64,000 nucleotides of DNA. It comes from Arachnopeziza araneosa. Lineage: Eukaryota > Ascomycota > Leotiomycetes > Helotiales > Arachnopezizaceae. Shown here in pieces: positions 43,972 to 56,987 of the stretch. Each line of letters opens with the position of its first letter. Position 1 is the first letter of the stretch. The notes below the pieces were generated by a model, which saw nothing but the letters and a program-made list of their open reading frames with translations, was not told where the DNA came from and did not search any database. A program made the position numbers and the translations under genes. The stretch is from the NCBI GenBank assembly GCA_003988855.1, contig QYAI01000052.1, positions 1-64,000 on the forward strand, written 5' to 3'.

Positions 43972-46900
43972 TCTTCAAACGCTCTCGTGCGTGCCCAGGG
44001 CTGGTGTTGCAGAAGTCTCTGGATGGAGCGTCATGAACTCCTCACCAGACGGCTGTTGTCGACGGCCTCTCCAAGGCTCGTCCGGGAGGGAACTCTCTCT
44101 CTCTCTCATCCCCGCAGAGCACCACCGAGTGGCAACCCACAGACATGTCAGACAGCGCAGCACGAGGAGAAGTCTGGAGGCGAGTCCCTCCATCACCGGC
44201 TTCGTTTCGAGAAGAACCGAATCACACTTCCACATGGCCTCCTGCCTCAAATTGCCACGCGCTGGGAGAGACTCTCAGCATCACCGACACGGCTCACCCT
44301 CCCTGCGCCCATCAGGTATTGGTGCCGTTCGTCCCCGCTCCCGACAGCCCACGGTCAGGATAGGATTCAGCCGCGCTCTGATCTCTCGCGGTGGGCGATC
44401 CAGGACAGCGGTAAGGAAGAGGATTATTTACAGGTGAGATTGGGGACTTGGGGGTTAAAGAGGCACACATTCATCATCACGCCTCAGTGGAACGAGTGCT
44501 AAATTAGTTTGTGCGAGGAGAGTGGAGAGAGTCCAGCTCGATGTGACGTCCTGGGTAGAGCTATCAAACCGTCCCGAGCGGATCAAACTTGGCAAGTGAG
44601 GCCTGGTGGGTTGGTTGGTTTGATGAGAACATAGCCTTTCTTACTCAGCTCGAGACTATGGTTTCGAGAAGCTGCCTCGGCGGAGAGCATCAGCTGTTTT
44701 GACATGTTGTGGAGAGCTTCACATCTCGCTGATCTATCTTTAACTACAGTACGAACCGTCTCATGCAAATCAAAGCGGAAACTCCGAGACCCCGCCCCTC
44801 TCCTCTTGACTCGCACCGCACCTCACACTAACCACACAGCCCGGGTCCCCGCTCCTCCATCCCTCCCGGCGGAAGTCCCCCCCGCCATGGAAGCAGATTC
44901 AACCAACATCGGCACATCAACCACCATCATCTATTTGCACATCACATCACATCACATCACACGAGCCGACTCTACCTCAAACACTTTTGCACCGGACCCC
45001 TATTGCCCAATTTTCAGCCTCTGCGTCGGGAGTGACGAGAGTCCAGGTCCCATACTTAGCCGCATCCCTCAAGGATAGCGGAGGCCACCAGAAAATTTTC
45101 TCCCACCGAACGTCTGAGCACTGATCTGATGCGAGGGTCGCATTGCATCCTGTGCGACTTCCCCGCAATATGAGGATGCATCTCTTCGACGGTAATGTGA
45201 CGGTGAGGGTGCTGCGTGTTGTGACATTGGAAGAAAGGAACGAGTCGTGCCTGATGGTGACCTGATGCCGAAGGGGAGCTCTAATTGCGCCGTTTCGTAA
45301 ACACGCTCATACACTTGGCGCGGGAATGAGAGTGAGAGAAAAAAAAAAAGGGATTGAAACGGATCATCAAATCGATCCTCCTTCCCACCAGCACCTGATT
45401 TCTGAAGCCTGGTTTAAATCCTGTCGTACCACCACCCAACCGCGACCGCCGAACCGTAAGGTGCTCTGGCGACAAATCTCCCACGCGCGGCCCGCTGTCA
45501 CACCCGCGCCACGGAAAACGCCACAGGGAGGGCAGAAACCGGTCAGATTGGCATCTTCGTCCTATCCCGATGGACCTGCTGGATAGGGAATATGTAGATG
45601 CTGTTGATGAGAGAAAAGAGGCAATCTGGAGCGACAGAAGAGGGCTGTGGGATGACGCGACTTTTCGCGTCGTCGCCTGGGTTAAGGTTTGGTGCATACT
45701 CCGTACATACATACATGATGGCTGGGCGGGGCTGGAGCCGAGATACCGAGAGTGGTGTACTGTCTGTTGTACACACAGCTGTGAAGGAGAAACCTGGAAA
45801 CGCGTATGCCAATCGAGATCTGGATGAGATGAGCTGCAGCGTCATGGTGAGGCAGCAGCGGCAGCAGCAGCCATTTTCCCACACGGGAACCCGGAGGATA
45901 CACGAGTGAGACCGGCTTATCAGATGGGAGATAGTGGTGAGGAGTCTGAGGTTGAGGTCTGGTGTAGGTGTTTTTTTCGTAGGTCTGCTTATGCATGACA
46001 CTGCCTGGTTGCGTGCATCTACACCCTTCCGTGGCCTGTGGCTGGTGGCCTATGACCTACTCCATCCTGCTGTACGACGGCTCTTGAAACAATGGGCATT
46101 CACATACCGAGTAGCTCGCCTGCCTGCCTACTCAATCACACAATCAATCAATTGACAACCTCCTCCTCACCGGTTGAAATGCCTTCTCCCATCCTGGTAC
46201 GCGCTCCTCTCTACTATCCGTCTCACTCCCTCCCCGAAAAAGAAAACAAAGGCAAAAACAAACCAATCCGATCGCGTCCTGATCCGTGCAAGATCCTGAT
46301 ATATATATATATAAATCAAAAAATCAAAACAAAAGGCGTTTCCGCTTGTAGCTCTTTTTGGAAAAATATAGATAACAAGCTGTGTTACAAAATACTGTAG
46401 ATAGATGGATAGAATCCAATCCAACCCAGCTACTGCTGCTGCTGCTACTGCCCCATCCTCCTGCTCCTAATTCGCCGCCGCAGCAATCAAACAGCGCATC
46501 ACATCGCGCACCCCGGCCCCCTTCGCATGGCCCATCTCTCATTTTTCCCACTCTTTTATTTCATATTTTTTTATTTTTCAGCCTCATCTTTGGAACTAGT
46601 GAGGCTGATGGGGTGTGGCGGTGCACATGTCCCCTCGGTTAGCACCCTACCCACAGGAAATGCGTATGCGGATCCACAAACAGCACGAGACCGAGAAGGA
46701 AACGAAGAATTAAAAAGATGAAGAGAGAGGTGAAGATAAGAATTGAGGTAAGGATAAAAAAATCAAGGTGAGGCGTGATGTGGTGTGATGTGAGGTTGTG
46801 AACGAGCTGATGGGTTGATTGATGGATGGATGGATGGATGGTGACGAGGTTAATTGCCGGTGTGGGTGCTAGCTAGTTAGTAATAGTGATGGATAGGCAA

Positions 46901-47542
46901 CAAAATAGAAGACGACATGACGCGGAGACCGGCAATCAATCAATCAATCAATCATGGATAATTAACCGCGGAAGAAGGAGAAGAAGAAGAAGAAGAAGAA
47001 GAAGAAGGGCGAGAAAAAAACTAGAAGACTGAAAACTGTGCCAAGAGGCATCGCGCGTGGTGCTAGAATACCTACTGGTACCGAACCTCGACGGTGGGGA
47101 TGGGAATAGGTCAAGGGTACCACGGTATGTGTCAAGCGGCCCATCCATCCATCCATATCTCCAGTATAACTACAGCCACGCTTAGGAAAAGCCGGATCCC
47201 TTACTCCAACAATGGATCCATCCCTCCATCATACCCATTCCATACCCAACCCCTTAATCAGCCCATCGCTCAGCCAACCCCCCTCTTCATTCCCCCCCCA
47301 AAAATTTAAAAAAATTCCTCCGACCCGGCGCCCGTAGCAGCGGGGTGGAGCGGAAACCCTCTGTGCACCGTTCATCAAACGACGCGAGCACCAAGCGCGT
47401 GCATGTATGTGGTCGAGGGGTCCTCCTTGCTCTCCTCCACCGAGAGAGAGCGAACGCACGTGTCCTGTACATCCGGATGCTCCTCCGGTCGTCAGCACGA
47501 CGGCGGGTCTGCAGCAGCAGCAGGTGTTTAATTACAGCGTCG

Positions 47543-47544
<2 letters not shown>

Positions 47545-47573
<29 letters not shown>
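47545..47573. repeat. CTG trinucleotide run
   Basis: About nine GCT/CTG units. A smaller CAG cluster lies just upstream at 47510-47523, allowing a hairpin. Confidence 0.8.
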
Positions 47574-47837
47574 GAGTCGTCCAGACATACCATTTCAGCG
47601 CATTCAATCTCCACCGCAGCGTCCGTCCGTCTCGCGAAAAGGGTTTTTTTCCCTCTCTCGCGCGTGCTGACGACGCGGTTGAGATGAGGGAATGCAGTGA
47701 GACGCCGGAGCAGGACGAGAGGTGCAATTGTGGGGGCCGAGTGGATGCGCAGGTGTGAGCGTCGTCCGGCACTTGCTACGCTGCGGTCCTCACACAACAG
47801 CCTACAGTACGAACACCCTGCGGTATATTTAGAAAGG

Positions 47838-47902
47838 GATGAGGATGAGGATGAGGATGAGGATGAGGATGAGGATGAGGATGAGGATGAGGATGAGGAT
47901 GA
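47838..47902. repeat. (GATGAG)n hexamer run
   Basis: About ten perfect GATGAG/GAGGAT hexamers in the gene-free region. Confidence 0.85.
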
Positions 47903-50900
47903 GAATGAGGCTGAGAGAGAGGTGTGAGCACGGAGCGAGAGTTTGGGATAGGGTGATACGGTCCCTAAATCACATCATGGCATGGTTAGGGAATGTTTCA
48001 AGACGGGCACTGGTGAGGTTGACGTGAGTGCAAGTGTACGAGTACGAGTGCAACGTGAATCCCCCTTTCGCAGCCGCCACCAACTTGGACAATTGATCCA
48101 TCACTCAGTTACAACCCCGCCCGGCGTGTTGGTGATGGATCACTGATGGGAGAAGAATCCATCCATCGGCGTCTCCAATCCAATCATGGCCCCTCTGGTC
48201 ACTCCCTCTCCCCCAAACGCACTCGCTCATCTCGACGGCGTCTATCGCACCACTCACCACGCGCCAATCGACCCCGCCTCACTCCCCACATTCCCCTTTT
48301 CCCCCCTAGGAAGAATCCATCGCTCAAATCAAACCATTCTCACATCTCAATCTCACGCGCATCCAACTATCGACCGTCGTCTGCAAGCACTTAATGCAAG
48401 CACTCGATTCCTGCGCAAGCCGCGACAACCACCGCAGCCCTACCCACCTCACTGCGTTTCTCTTCCCGCACGCACTTGCTCCGGACGTCCAGCCTGGACC
48501 CAACATCATTTCCACCAGCTGCTGGCTCCGCAGCGCTTTCGTGATCGCCAACGCGCCGTGTATAGGACATGCGTTATAATTCCCCATCGCGAATCACATC
48601 GTGGGCGGCTGCAGAATGAGATCGAGATAGGCAGATTGCAAACCTGACCGAGAATTAATGAATGGCCGAAACCCACCACAAATCATTTGGTGATGTGGTG
48701 GTCTTCTTACGACGTGTTTTATAGATAATCTGGGGAAAGGATTGGATGGGAGAATTAATGGATCGATTGGTATAGAAAGGGTTGAATTGAGCCCCGTAGC
48801 GAGCGGCTGGCAAGCCTTCGTGTATGCAGGTACATATTGATAATAATCTTGATATTATATCGAGCTGGATTGCGCGGTATAGGTACTTGTGTAACCTACG
48901 CCGTGAGTCCGGTTGGATTTATTTTGAGGCTGCATTCTTGGCTGCATTGAGGCTATTCTTTGTGATTCTGAGCTGCGGTGGTCAAGGTGATTACGTCATC
49001 ATTTCAGTATTGCATCAGTGAGCAGATCCAATTTCAAGCCAGCGGGTACGATTCAGAGTTGTATGAGAATGTCGTTTCTTTCTTACGAGAGAAAAGACTG
49101 TGCCTCACGATGGTTTCCCTTTCGTGGATCAATATTGGGATCATCTTTCCGTGCTCTCAAGAATCCACCGTGCGATTTTGATTTGAGGCTCGGGGAGGAG
49201 GATTGATTACGACAGGCACGAAGAGTAGGATACAAAATCAGCTCTCGGGACAGAGTATAGACCAGGATACACCTTACGTCTAGGTGAAGGTCAGCTCCGC
49301 GAGTTAGATTGCTTTTCGGGCAGCTACCTAGATGAAGTAGGTCGGTAGGTAGGTAGCCGAGTTAATTCTCGGGACAGGGGCGGTGCCGTCGGTTGTTACA
49401 GCGTACAAGAGAATTCAAGTTGTATCTCATCGATGATCCTAGAGCAGAGTCAAGCTAGGCGATCGATCTTGAGGCGGTTGCTGTAGTGAGGAAAGCGATC
49501 GAGCAGCCCAGAATACGGCCAAGGCGTCGGTGAAATGAGAGGTCTCAAACGGCAGCATCGGTCGCCGTAGCGCAGCTTGGCTGCTCGATGGTGCTGTCTT
49601 ACGTGACTCCAGGGAAAGGAGAGGCGTTGCCCTTTGTACGGAGACCGGAGAGGTGGTGGGCCATGAGCGGAGGGCGGAGGATGGGATGGGATGGTGAAAT
49701 TTCCGAATTCGATCTGGAAAGATCTTTGTTTTTCTTTGACCTCTGAGATGGTGGTTTCAACACTTTTTGGATCCCGATTAAGTGTTTGATGATGCAGTTT
49801 GGTGCTACGATCCAAGGGAGGTGAAGAGACGTTGAGAGACGCTCACCAGACATCCACGGGAGGGCAATATCTGAGTTTCATCGTGGGACGATTGGTCAAT
49901 GGGAAGAATGGGAACCCAACCAGCTCGGTCCTCCTCCTGGTTGGTTGGTTGGTTGATTGGTTGGTGGCGACGCACTGATGAGAGGTCTGAAGCGGGAGAT
50001 GTTTTTATTCTAGAAGAAGGGATTGCGAATCGAAGTCGACGCACATGTCTGCGGAAAGGAGTTGTCGGTCCCGATTAGGAATCTCATCAGATGCAGTCAA
50101 AATGAGATGAGGAGGGCTGAGGCCATCCGGGAAGGAATGCCAGGCCATCTCCGTCTCTGTACCGCCGTCATGATTTCTGGTTTGATGGGAGTTGGATTCA
50201 TTTCAGCGTGCATCCGCTGGTGGATGGCGTGCGGGAGCAGTCCGCACAAGGCTGGATGGATGGAGTCTCTACACGGCACCATGATGGCCTCACCACTTAC
50301 CGAGTCGACGCCGTGCATTACCCGATCTCATGTTTATGAGATCTGGAACAGATGGGTGATGGGTGATGGGTGATGGATAGAGTGCGGATTCGTGCTTCGG
50401 TCGCTGGCTGCTAGACCCAGCACGCGATGTTTGGCGTGGGCCCACGACCAGACCTCTATTTATGCTAAGACATCGATGCAGAATGATGAGATGTTGGTGA
50501 ATGACATACTGAGCCGGCGGTGTTTCTGGCAGCAGAATGAATCAAGAAGGTTGGCGAGTGTCCGCAGGCCAGCAGCGTCTTGGCCCAATCGAGGTGGGAT
50601 CCAGCAGCGACATTCAAGGAACCAGGACAGGTACAGCTGCAAGACTCGCCATCAACCAAACAGCGACTCGTGCCCATCTGGATGGAGTCGCGTTTTGGCG
50701 TCTTGTTTGGGAGCTTCCAGTCGTTGGACGAAACGCGACTTTGACATCAAGGTCCGCAGGAGTCGCAGCCAGTCATGACCCCGTCGAGATGCCCGTCTCG
50801 GACGCAAGATGCTGTCCAGGTCCCAGCTGGTGCATGGCCGTACAGCCAGTGAGCGGTGGAGAAGGCGGATTCCCTCCAGGCCTGGCAGTGCTGGCAGAGG

Positions 50901-51011
50901 ACTCTTGTGGTGGGAGCTAGGGGCGCTGGCTTGCTGAAGCGACTGCCTGTGTCTCTTTTTGCCCGCGATTGTTTGGCTGGCTCTGTCCTTCCCTGCCCTG
51001 CCCTGTTCTGC

Positions 51012-51052
51012 CCTGAACCTGAACCTGAACCTAAACCTGAACCTCAACCTCG
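51012..51052. repeat. (AACCTG)n hexamer run
   Basis: About six AACCTG/AACCTA/AACCTC units (CTGAACCTGAACCTGAACCT), preceded by CCCTG pentamers. It resembles a decayed telomere-like repeat only superficially. Confidence 0.8.
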
Positions 51053-51680
51053 CTCCATCTCCACTTCGTCCACGCACAACGGTTGGTCACTGGCCCAGTG
51101 TCCTCTCCACATCCAAGAAATCACCGGTTAGGCCTGGCATCCCCCGTCAGCATGCACCATCCCCTAATCCAGCCTAGCGCCTCACCCGCCCAGCTAAACC
51201 TCTCCCATCGCTTCAATGGACCGACCGTGTACGGCTCTCTCACTCTTCCTTTAACCTTCCCTTCCTCCCTCCTCCTCCTCCTCAACCTCCTTCTCCTCCT
51301 CTCATACCCCTCGATTCTGCCATCAATAGAGGGACGGAGGACTCTCAGGCAGGACAATTGACACCGCGTTACGTTGAAGTGGGATCCTGGGTTTTTGGGT
51401 GCTGCGGCTACCTCGAATCTCTGCCTCTCATCTGTCCGTAACTGTCAGCTCCCTAATATCTACGAGGGAAGATTAATTCACCTACAACACCACAACCATA
51501 CCCCTCCATCAATCTCGAAATCTCCTCCGTATCGAATTGAATTGTGACCGCTCGTCTCAATTCCTTCGTTCTTCTCGAACTCGTCTCTACGACTCTCTCC
51601 GTCTGTCACTAAAGCCTGGCTCCACATCCCATCTGGAAGAAAGAAAGAAAGAAAAAGAAAAAAAAGGGACTCGACTTATA

Positions 51681-51750
51681 AGGTGAGCTTCCATGCCTCA
51701 TTGCAACCTCTTCCGCCGCGTGCCTTGACTGACTCTCTCTCCCTTGCCTA
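51681..51750 (+). other. probable 5'UTR intron of the cyclin gene
   Basis: TTATAAG/GTGAGC donor, TGACTGAC branch-like site and CCCTTGCCTAG acceptor, with 70 bp between. The size matches the coding introns here. It lies 600 bp upstream of the cyclin ATG, implying a leader of at least that length. No transcript evidence. Confidence 0.45.
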
Positions 51751-52357
51751 GCATTTGCATGCCAACGTCGTGAATCTGGTGGCATTCCCCCCCACAATCT
51801 CCTCAGCGACTCGGCACGCACCAGGCCCTCACCCAACGCAAGACCACAGGTTGGAGACGTTTACTCGTTCATCCTCCCTCGGCCTCGCATACCACACTCT
51901 CCAGAAACGGTCAGGCACCAAGGTTCAAAGAAAAGGGATCTACATTGTTCGACTGGAATCCCTCCAAGAGTTTGCAATTTCCTCCTGGTACGTTCTTCAT
52001 CGGAAGAGAACATTCTCCGCCTTCTTTGGGCCACCGGCCTCTCCTTGAATCTGGCTGCAATGCATCCCTCGACTTCAGGAACCGCTGCTAATCCATCCGT
52101 GACAGATCTATAAGTGAACTCGACCTCCACAGGCCATAGTCACTTTGGATACCTCGCTAGATATATTGGCGCCTAGCCATTGTCTTTCTTTATAATCTGA
52201 CCTTCATACGCTCTCTAATTCTAATCTACACCAAGGTATTCCGACGATACCGTGCACTCTTTTCACTCAGGTCGAAGCTCCTGGAGAACTTGACGTCCAT
52301 TCTTTCTAGTCATCACAACCTGACCCTCAATCACCTCCCCCTTATTCACCTCAAAAT

Positions 52358-53615
52358 ATGGCTTACTATCACCAACGCGGCCAACCCGACGATTCTTACT
52401 TTGTGGAAGATGATAGCACCTTCGCACCTCCACAGAGAGCAACGCAAGAATACGTCAAGATGGTTGGCCGCCGGAGACAAGAAGCGATGGCGAATGAGTT
52501 ATCAAGACAGGCTTGTGATACGTATATGGACGACATCATTCAGCACATGCATCAGATGGAGGTCATTCAGCCTGATCAATTGTCCTTAAAATTATGCTAA
52601 CCTTGAACAGGAGGCCACACTTCCAGATGTTGCTTCGATAGATATTCAACAAGAGATCCAATGGTTCATGAGACCATACCTCATCGACTTCCTCATTGAG
52701 GCCCATGCTGCCTTTCAACTCCTCCCCGAGACCCTCTTCCTTGCCGTCAACCTGCTCGATCGATACTGCTCAAAACGTGTCGTCTACAAGAGACACTATC
52801 AGTTGGTTGGTTGTGCGGCCCTTTTGATTGCAGCCAAGTACGGTGACAGAAAAGAGAGGGTTCCACTGATTAGGGAGCTGAAGTCGATGTGTTGCTCGCT
52901 CTACGATGAAGATATGTTTACCCAGATGGAGTGGCACGTTCTGAATACCCTGGACTGGATCATTGGTCACCCTACGGTCGATACATGGCTACAGATAGCC
53001 TTCAAGGACGGCCCAGCGTACGATGACGTCGAGGTAGAGCACATGTCGTGGTATCTGTGCGAGAATGCCCTCTACCACAAAGATTTTGTCTCGAAAAAGC
53101 CTTCGGTGATGGCTCGTGCTTCACTAGCTCTATCTCGCGGTATCCTCGGCCGCCCAGAAGGTCTCGAATCCCATAATCTCGAAGTGAATAAGACCCTGGT
53201 CGAACTTTCTCAAAAGCTCGATCAACCGTCTCAGGTACTCTTCCGTAAGTATGCCTCACCACACATGTCTCGCGTATCAACCACATTGGATCACTTCCTT
53301 CGTGAGCAAGAGTTACGAAATCGTCGGGTCGCTCCCCCGACTCCTCCCTCCGAGGTCATCATGGCCAAACCCATGCACAACCCAGATGCCTTCCCTGGCA
53401 CCCCACAGAAGCATGGTAACATGATCCATGGCTACATGACACCACCCATTACACCGGAGGGAGAATACTTTGTGTCGGGGAATGGTCACGACATCAAGGG
53501 TTATAATCATCACCCGGTACCTCCAAGATGTCCAGTTACTCCCACCCCAACACCACCAATGTACATGCACCCTTCACAGCAGTACCAACAATATTATGAT
53601 ATGGGCATGCATTGA
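52358..53615 (+). CDS. G1/S-specific cyclin (CLN-type)
   Basis: Two exons (52358-52561 and 52611-53615), 402 residues. Exon 1 ends HQMHQME-like (QHMHQME) and exon 2 begins EATLPDVASIDIQQEIQWFM, the classical start of a cyclin N box. The cyclin box reads RPYLIDFLIEAHAAFQLLPE, LFLAVNLLDRYCSKR, YQLVGCAALLIAAKYGDRKE and MEWHVLNTLDWIIGHPTVDTW. A second helical domain runs through SWYLCENALYHKDFVSKKPS. The tail (about residues 300-402) is Pro/Thr-rich, with TP-type sites (APPTPPSEV, FPGTPQKHG, MTPPITPEG) that are likely CDK phosphorylation sites. CLN-type cyclins bind Cdc28/CDK1 to drive Start. The very long upstream region suggests elaborate transcriptional control. Confidence 0.93.
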
Positions 53616-54681
53616 TATCCTCCCATCTACGCATCCTCATGGTCAATCTCTTATGTACGACTCAATTTGTACTGGTTCACACCTTCTACCCAACAAAAAC
53701 GAAAATCAAATCTCCGGAATCAAAAAGAACTTTATTGTGGCATACAGCGTTTCTTCTACTCTTTCCTCCGAGCATTAGCGGTTTCGACTCCATCTGTCTA
53801 TTTACTCGTCTTGTGCCTGTTAGCGTTTCCTCGTCATCTGCGTCTCGTCGGTTATTTCCCTTTGACTCAACAACAACAAACTTCTACATTCGCCTCGCCC
53901 TCGGCGGGGATTGGTGGCGCACCTATTTACAGGTTGCGGGTAGGTGGAAAAGCATACAATGGATGATACTGGGGCAAAATAATATTGCGCAGAACAGGAT
54001 GATGGATAGATTGCTACTATATGGCCTGATGCAGCGGCCTTGTGGAAGATGAATGACAGGAGAGGAGTGGTGGTGGATGATACCCGAACTTGCTTGCTGG
54101 CCTGTGATGATGGGCCAGCGGGCGGAAAAGAATAATGGGTGAGGATTGGTAAACAGCGGACTCTATGAGAGAGGGCATTTAACTAGATAGTAATTGCAGA
54201 CCGAAACTTGCAAATTCTGCTTATCTCTTTTGTCTCTAATCTCCTTGATTTGATTTACTCTTACACTGTTGTAGTTTGTACGACCTTCCCAAAAGGTGAT
54301 TATATCTCCAAGATATACGTCAGAAATCATGCACGACTTGATTGCGTTATCGTGTCGAGGTCACTCTATTTATCCCGTCATGCATTGGAGGTATCTCGTT
54401 TAGGTCTGGTGGGTGGGGTGTGGGTGAAGAGGTGGGGCAAAAAGGGGTAAGCCAACACCAGGCATCCCTCTCGTCTTATCTCTCAAAGAAAGAAAAGCGC
54501 ATCACTCCTCAGCCAACTCGTAAGATGGAGCAGCGGATACGAGGAAGCATGGCTGATTACATTATAGGTCATCCTACAGATATCATGATGGGGCAACAAG
54601 GAACAACAAGACGCCCAATCCTCGCTTAGCGGGCTGGCTCTCGGCTACGAGTAAATAGCGACGCTGGATAACGTGACAAAC
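53616..54681. other. convergent intergenic region
   Basis: 3' flanks of the cyclin gene and the retropepsin-like gene. Several short plus-strand ORFs are present but none is supported. Confidence 0.45.
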
Positions 54682-56987
54682 CTAGGCCGCAGCTTCAGCC
54701 CAGGTAGAGTAGAGGAAGCGACGAGAGGGATATTTGACTTCTAGTAATGAGTCACGTTTGTGTTCCTTGATTAGAATACCTTGTAGAGAAGCGGGTGTTT
54801 TGGTGCCAACGGAATCAGCAAACGTTGAAGAGGGAGAAGATTCAAGGATGTAGGGTTTTTTCGTACTTTTCAAATACGACTTCCACTGGATCGAGCAATA
54901 AGTTCCCTCATCTCTCATAGTGAATCTGAGATGTGTCTGAATCTGAGTAGGGTCTTGCTTAAGGACCACCTTGAGGCATGGAGGTCAGCCGCCCCGGAAA
55001 CAGCGACGAAGCGATGTTACTCGGAACTGGCGGTGGCGCCCATGGCCTACGATTTTGGTGCGCTGCAGGATCGGAATCAAAATGTCTCTCATTAGGGGTA
55101 TTCGGCTGTATTAACAATCTACTGGCATGATTCCTATCGGGGAAATCCGCATCAACGATCTCGCCCGCCAGATGTGTGAACATAATCTTCGGATCATCGT
55201 AAATACCATCCGCCAGACCAGAAGAGTTTTCTCGCATATCTATGGACCATTTCTTCTGCCCCGGCATCCGCAGATGTCCAAGGACGTCATTTCTATCTTC
55301 CCCTAACCAGAAGTGATTCCGCGTAGGTGTGGTGGCCATGTAACAGGCGAGGAAGGGAAGCATTCCCGAGAGGCGGAATGATTCATTAATCCCCGAAGGG
55401 TGGCGAGTTATGGAGATCATGCTCTCAGCAACTGGGCAGTTCCCTCCCAAGTACATGTTACCGTCGGGCCAGACGGGATCATTCAGGTCGACTAGCGACT
55501 GGCCATTTTCGCGGATGACGGCTACCGTCATCTCGTAGAGGCGCGTGTTGCCTGAGCCACCCGCTGTTTGGAGATGGTAGATACTCTGTGCTCCATAAAA
55601 CGCCTTGTCGATCCCCAAACTCATCAGATCTTCGGTATGGAGAGTGGGAAATGTCGCCCCGGAATCGAGGATATGACGGAAACTCATCCGCGCCCCTGCG
55701 TTTTGACAAAACACTTGGCTTCGATCGTGGGAGTAGAGGAAATTTCCCGCGTCTGGGGATATGTTCGATGGGTTCTCCGGGATCATACGGTTGACAAAGG
55801 CTTCATTCTTCCAGTATCCTTGGTTGACATAGTAGAAGTCGAGACTCGACCAGTCCATTGCACGCTGTAGTCCCATGCCAAAAAAGGCTTTTGGTTGGGA
55901 TTCCGGGTGTACGGAGAGAGGAGGCTCATACCAGAACCATCCTTCTCCATGCTTGGCGGCGTAAGAGTCTAGACGGGCCATACGGTTGCGGACTGTTTCG
56001 CCGTAGGAATCTGCTACGTCGACTATATGGCCTGCGTAGATGAGGGTGAAATGATCGGAATAGGCCATCAACCCGGAATTGTAGCCGGCAATGGCGCATC
56101 TAATATTTGCGGCTTCTGGTTCGAATTTGGACGTCTCAAGCCCCCACTGCAGGGACTTGAGGCGAGCTTCGATGGCTGCTTTGGCAGGATCCAGAGCGCT
56201 GTTCTCTATTAATAAGAAGTGTCAATGGATCAGAAGGAACGTACCCAACCCTCCAATTCGTCTCATCGCTCTCATCAATCTCCGCTCTCTTCTTTCTCAG
56301 CCTTTCCAACTGCTCCTTCACCGCACCAACGAGATGCGGTGCATGTTCCTCGTGCTCCTTCAGTATCTGCTCCATCTGTTCGACCCCCTTATCCGCCCGG
56401 CCAATCGCGGATAATCCAACAGTCTCCTTTGCACCGATGATGACAGAGGGGAAGAAGTTGTTGGCCCCAGTTATGTCGTGTTGTAAATCCTGTGAAGCCG
56501 GTATCTGCTGCGTGGCTAGACGCTGGCTTCTGCGACGGCCTTGCACTGGCGTCGGTGGGGAGGTCCTCATGGAGGCGCTTGGTGCCGGTGGGAAGAGTGG
56601 TGCTAAGGGTGAAGTAGCAGGTGAGAGTCTTGAGTCGAGGGGGTCTTTGAGACGGCCTGACGTGGGCGTTGGGCTGGTTGCTGCCTCTCCATCACTGAAG
56701 TGGACGCTTTTGGGAGAGGATGATTTGGGTTGTGCTGGGGACCGTGTTTTTGAGCCGCGCAGTTGCGCTGCAGTTGGTCGCTTCCCTGTGAGGATGGAAG
56801 TCCGACGTTCTCGAGGGTTGAGCTTCAGCGGTGGAATCTTTTTGTTTCTTTTCAGGGCTGCGCTGTTGCTGGCTTTTGAGCGATTCAATTTGGACATGTG
56901 TAGCTCCGGGCTGGCTCCTTTTTCTTGGAGGGGAGCGTTGATCTCCCGTCTCCTGATGGTGCCATCTTGGGTGCGTGTTACAACCAT
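54682..56987 (-). CDS. uncharacterised protein with retropepsin-like DSGA motif
   Basis: Three exons (56987-56245, 56198-55021, 54953-54682), 730 residues from MVVTRTQDGTIRRRE. An in-frame ATG at 57332 would extend it by 115 residues. The first 250 residues are basic, Ser/Pro-rich and disordered, with a helical EQMEQILKEHEEH segment near the end. The middle domain includes GYNSGLMAYSDHFTLIYAGH and FYYVNQGYWKNEAFV, then RHILDSGATFPTL (catalytic-type Asp at about residue 426) and, about 125 residues later, RNDVLGHLRMP. Hydrophobic-DSGA and a later hydrophobic-LG motif are the two landmarks of retropepsin-like aspartic proteases. Intron 2 (GTAACA donor, CTGAC branch) replaces a premature stop and adds 90 residues ending FLYSTWAEAAA. 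No reverse transcriptase, integrase or LTR is nearby. Protease activity is inferred only. Confidence 0.68.

Larger units (their letters stand above)
41298..52357. other. 11-kb gene-free, microsatellite-rich upstream region of the cyclin gene
   Basis: I find no domain, long splice-consistent frame or transposon here. ORFs up to 233 codons exist on both strands, but they overlap one another, are low in complexity and include repeat tracts, as expected of GC-richer non-coding DNA. Short tandem repeats are unusually dense; the main ones are listed separately. The cyclin gene lies immediately downstream in the same orientation. An extended promoter, long 5' leader or non-coding transcript is plausible. 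Confidence 0.6.

Noticed and set aside
43801..44502. 233-codon plus ORF in the gene-free block
   Set aside because: It includes the GGGAT run, overlaps ORFs in other frames and shows no domain; typical of GC-rich non-coding DNA.
47287..47772. 161-codon minus ORF rich in Arg and Ser runs
   Set aside because: It spans the CTG microsatellite, is low in complexity and has an equal-length ORF on the opposite strand.
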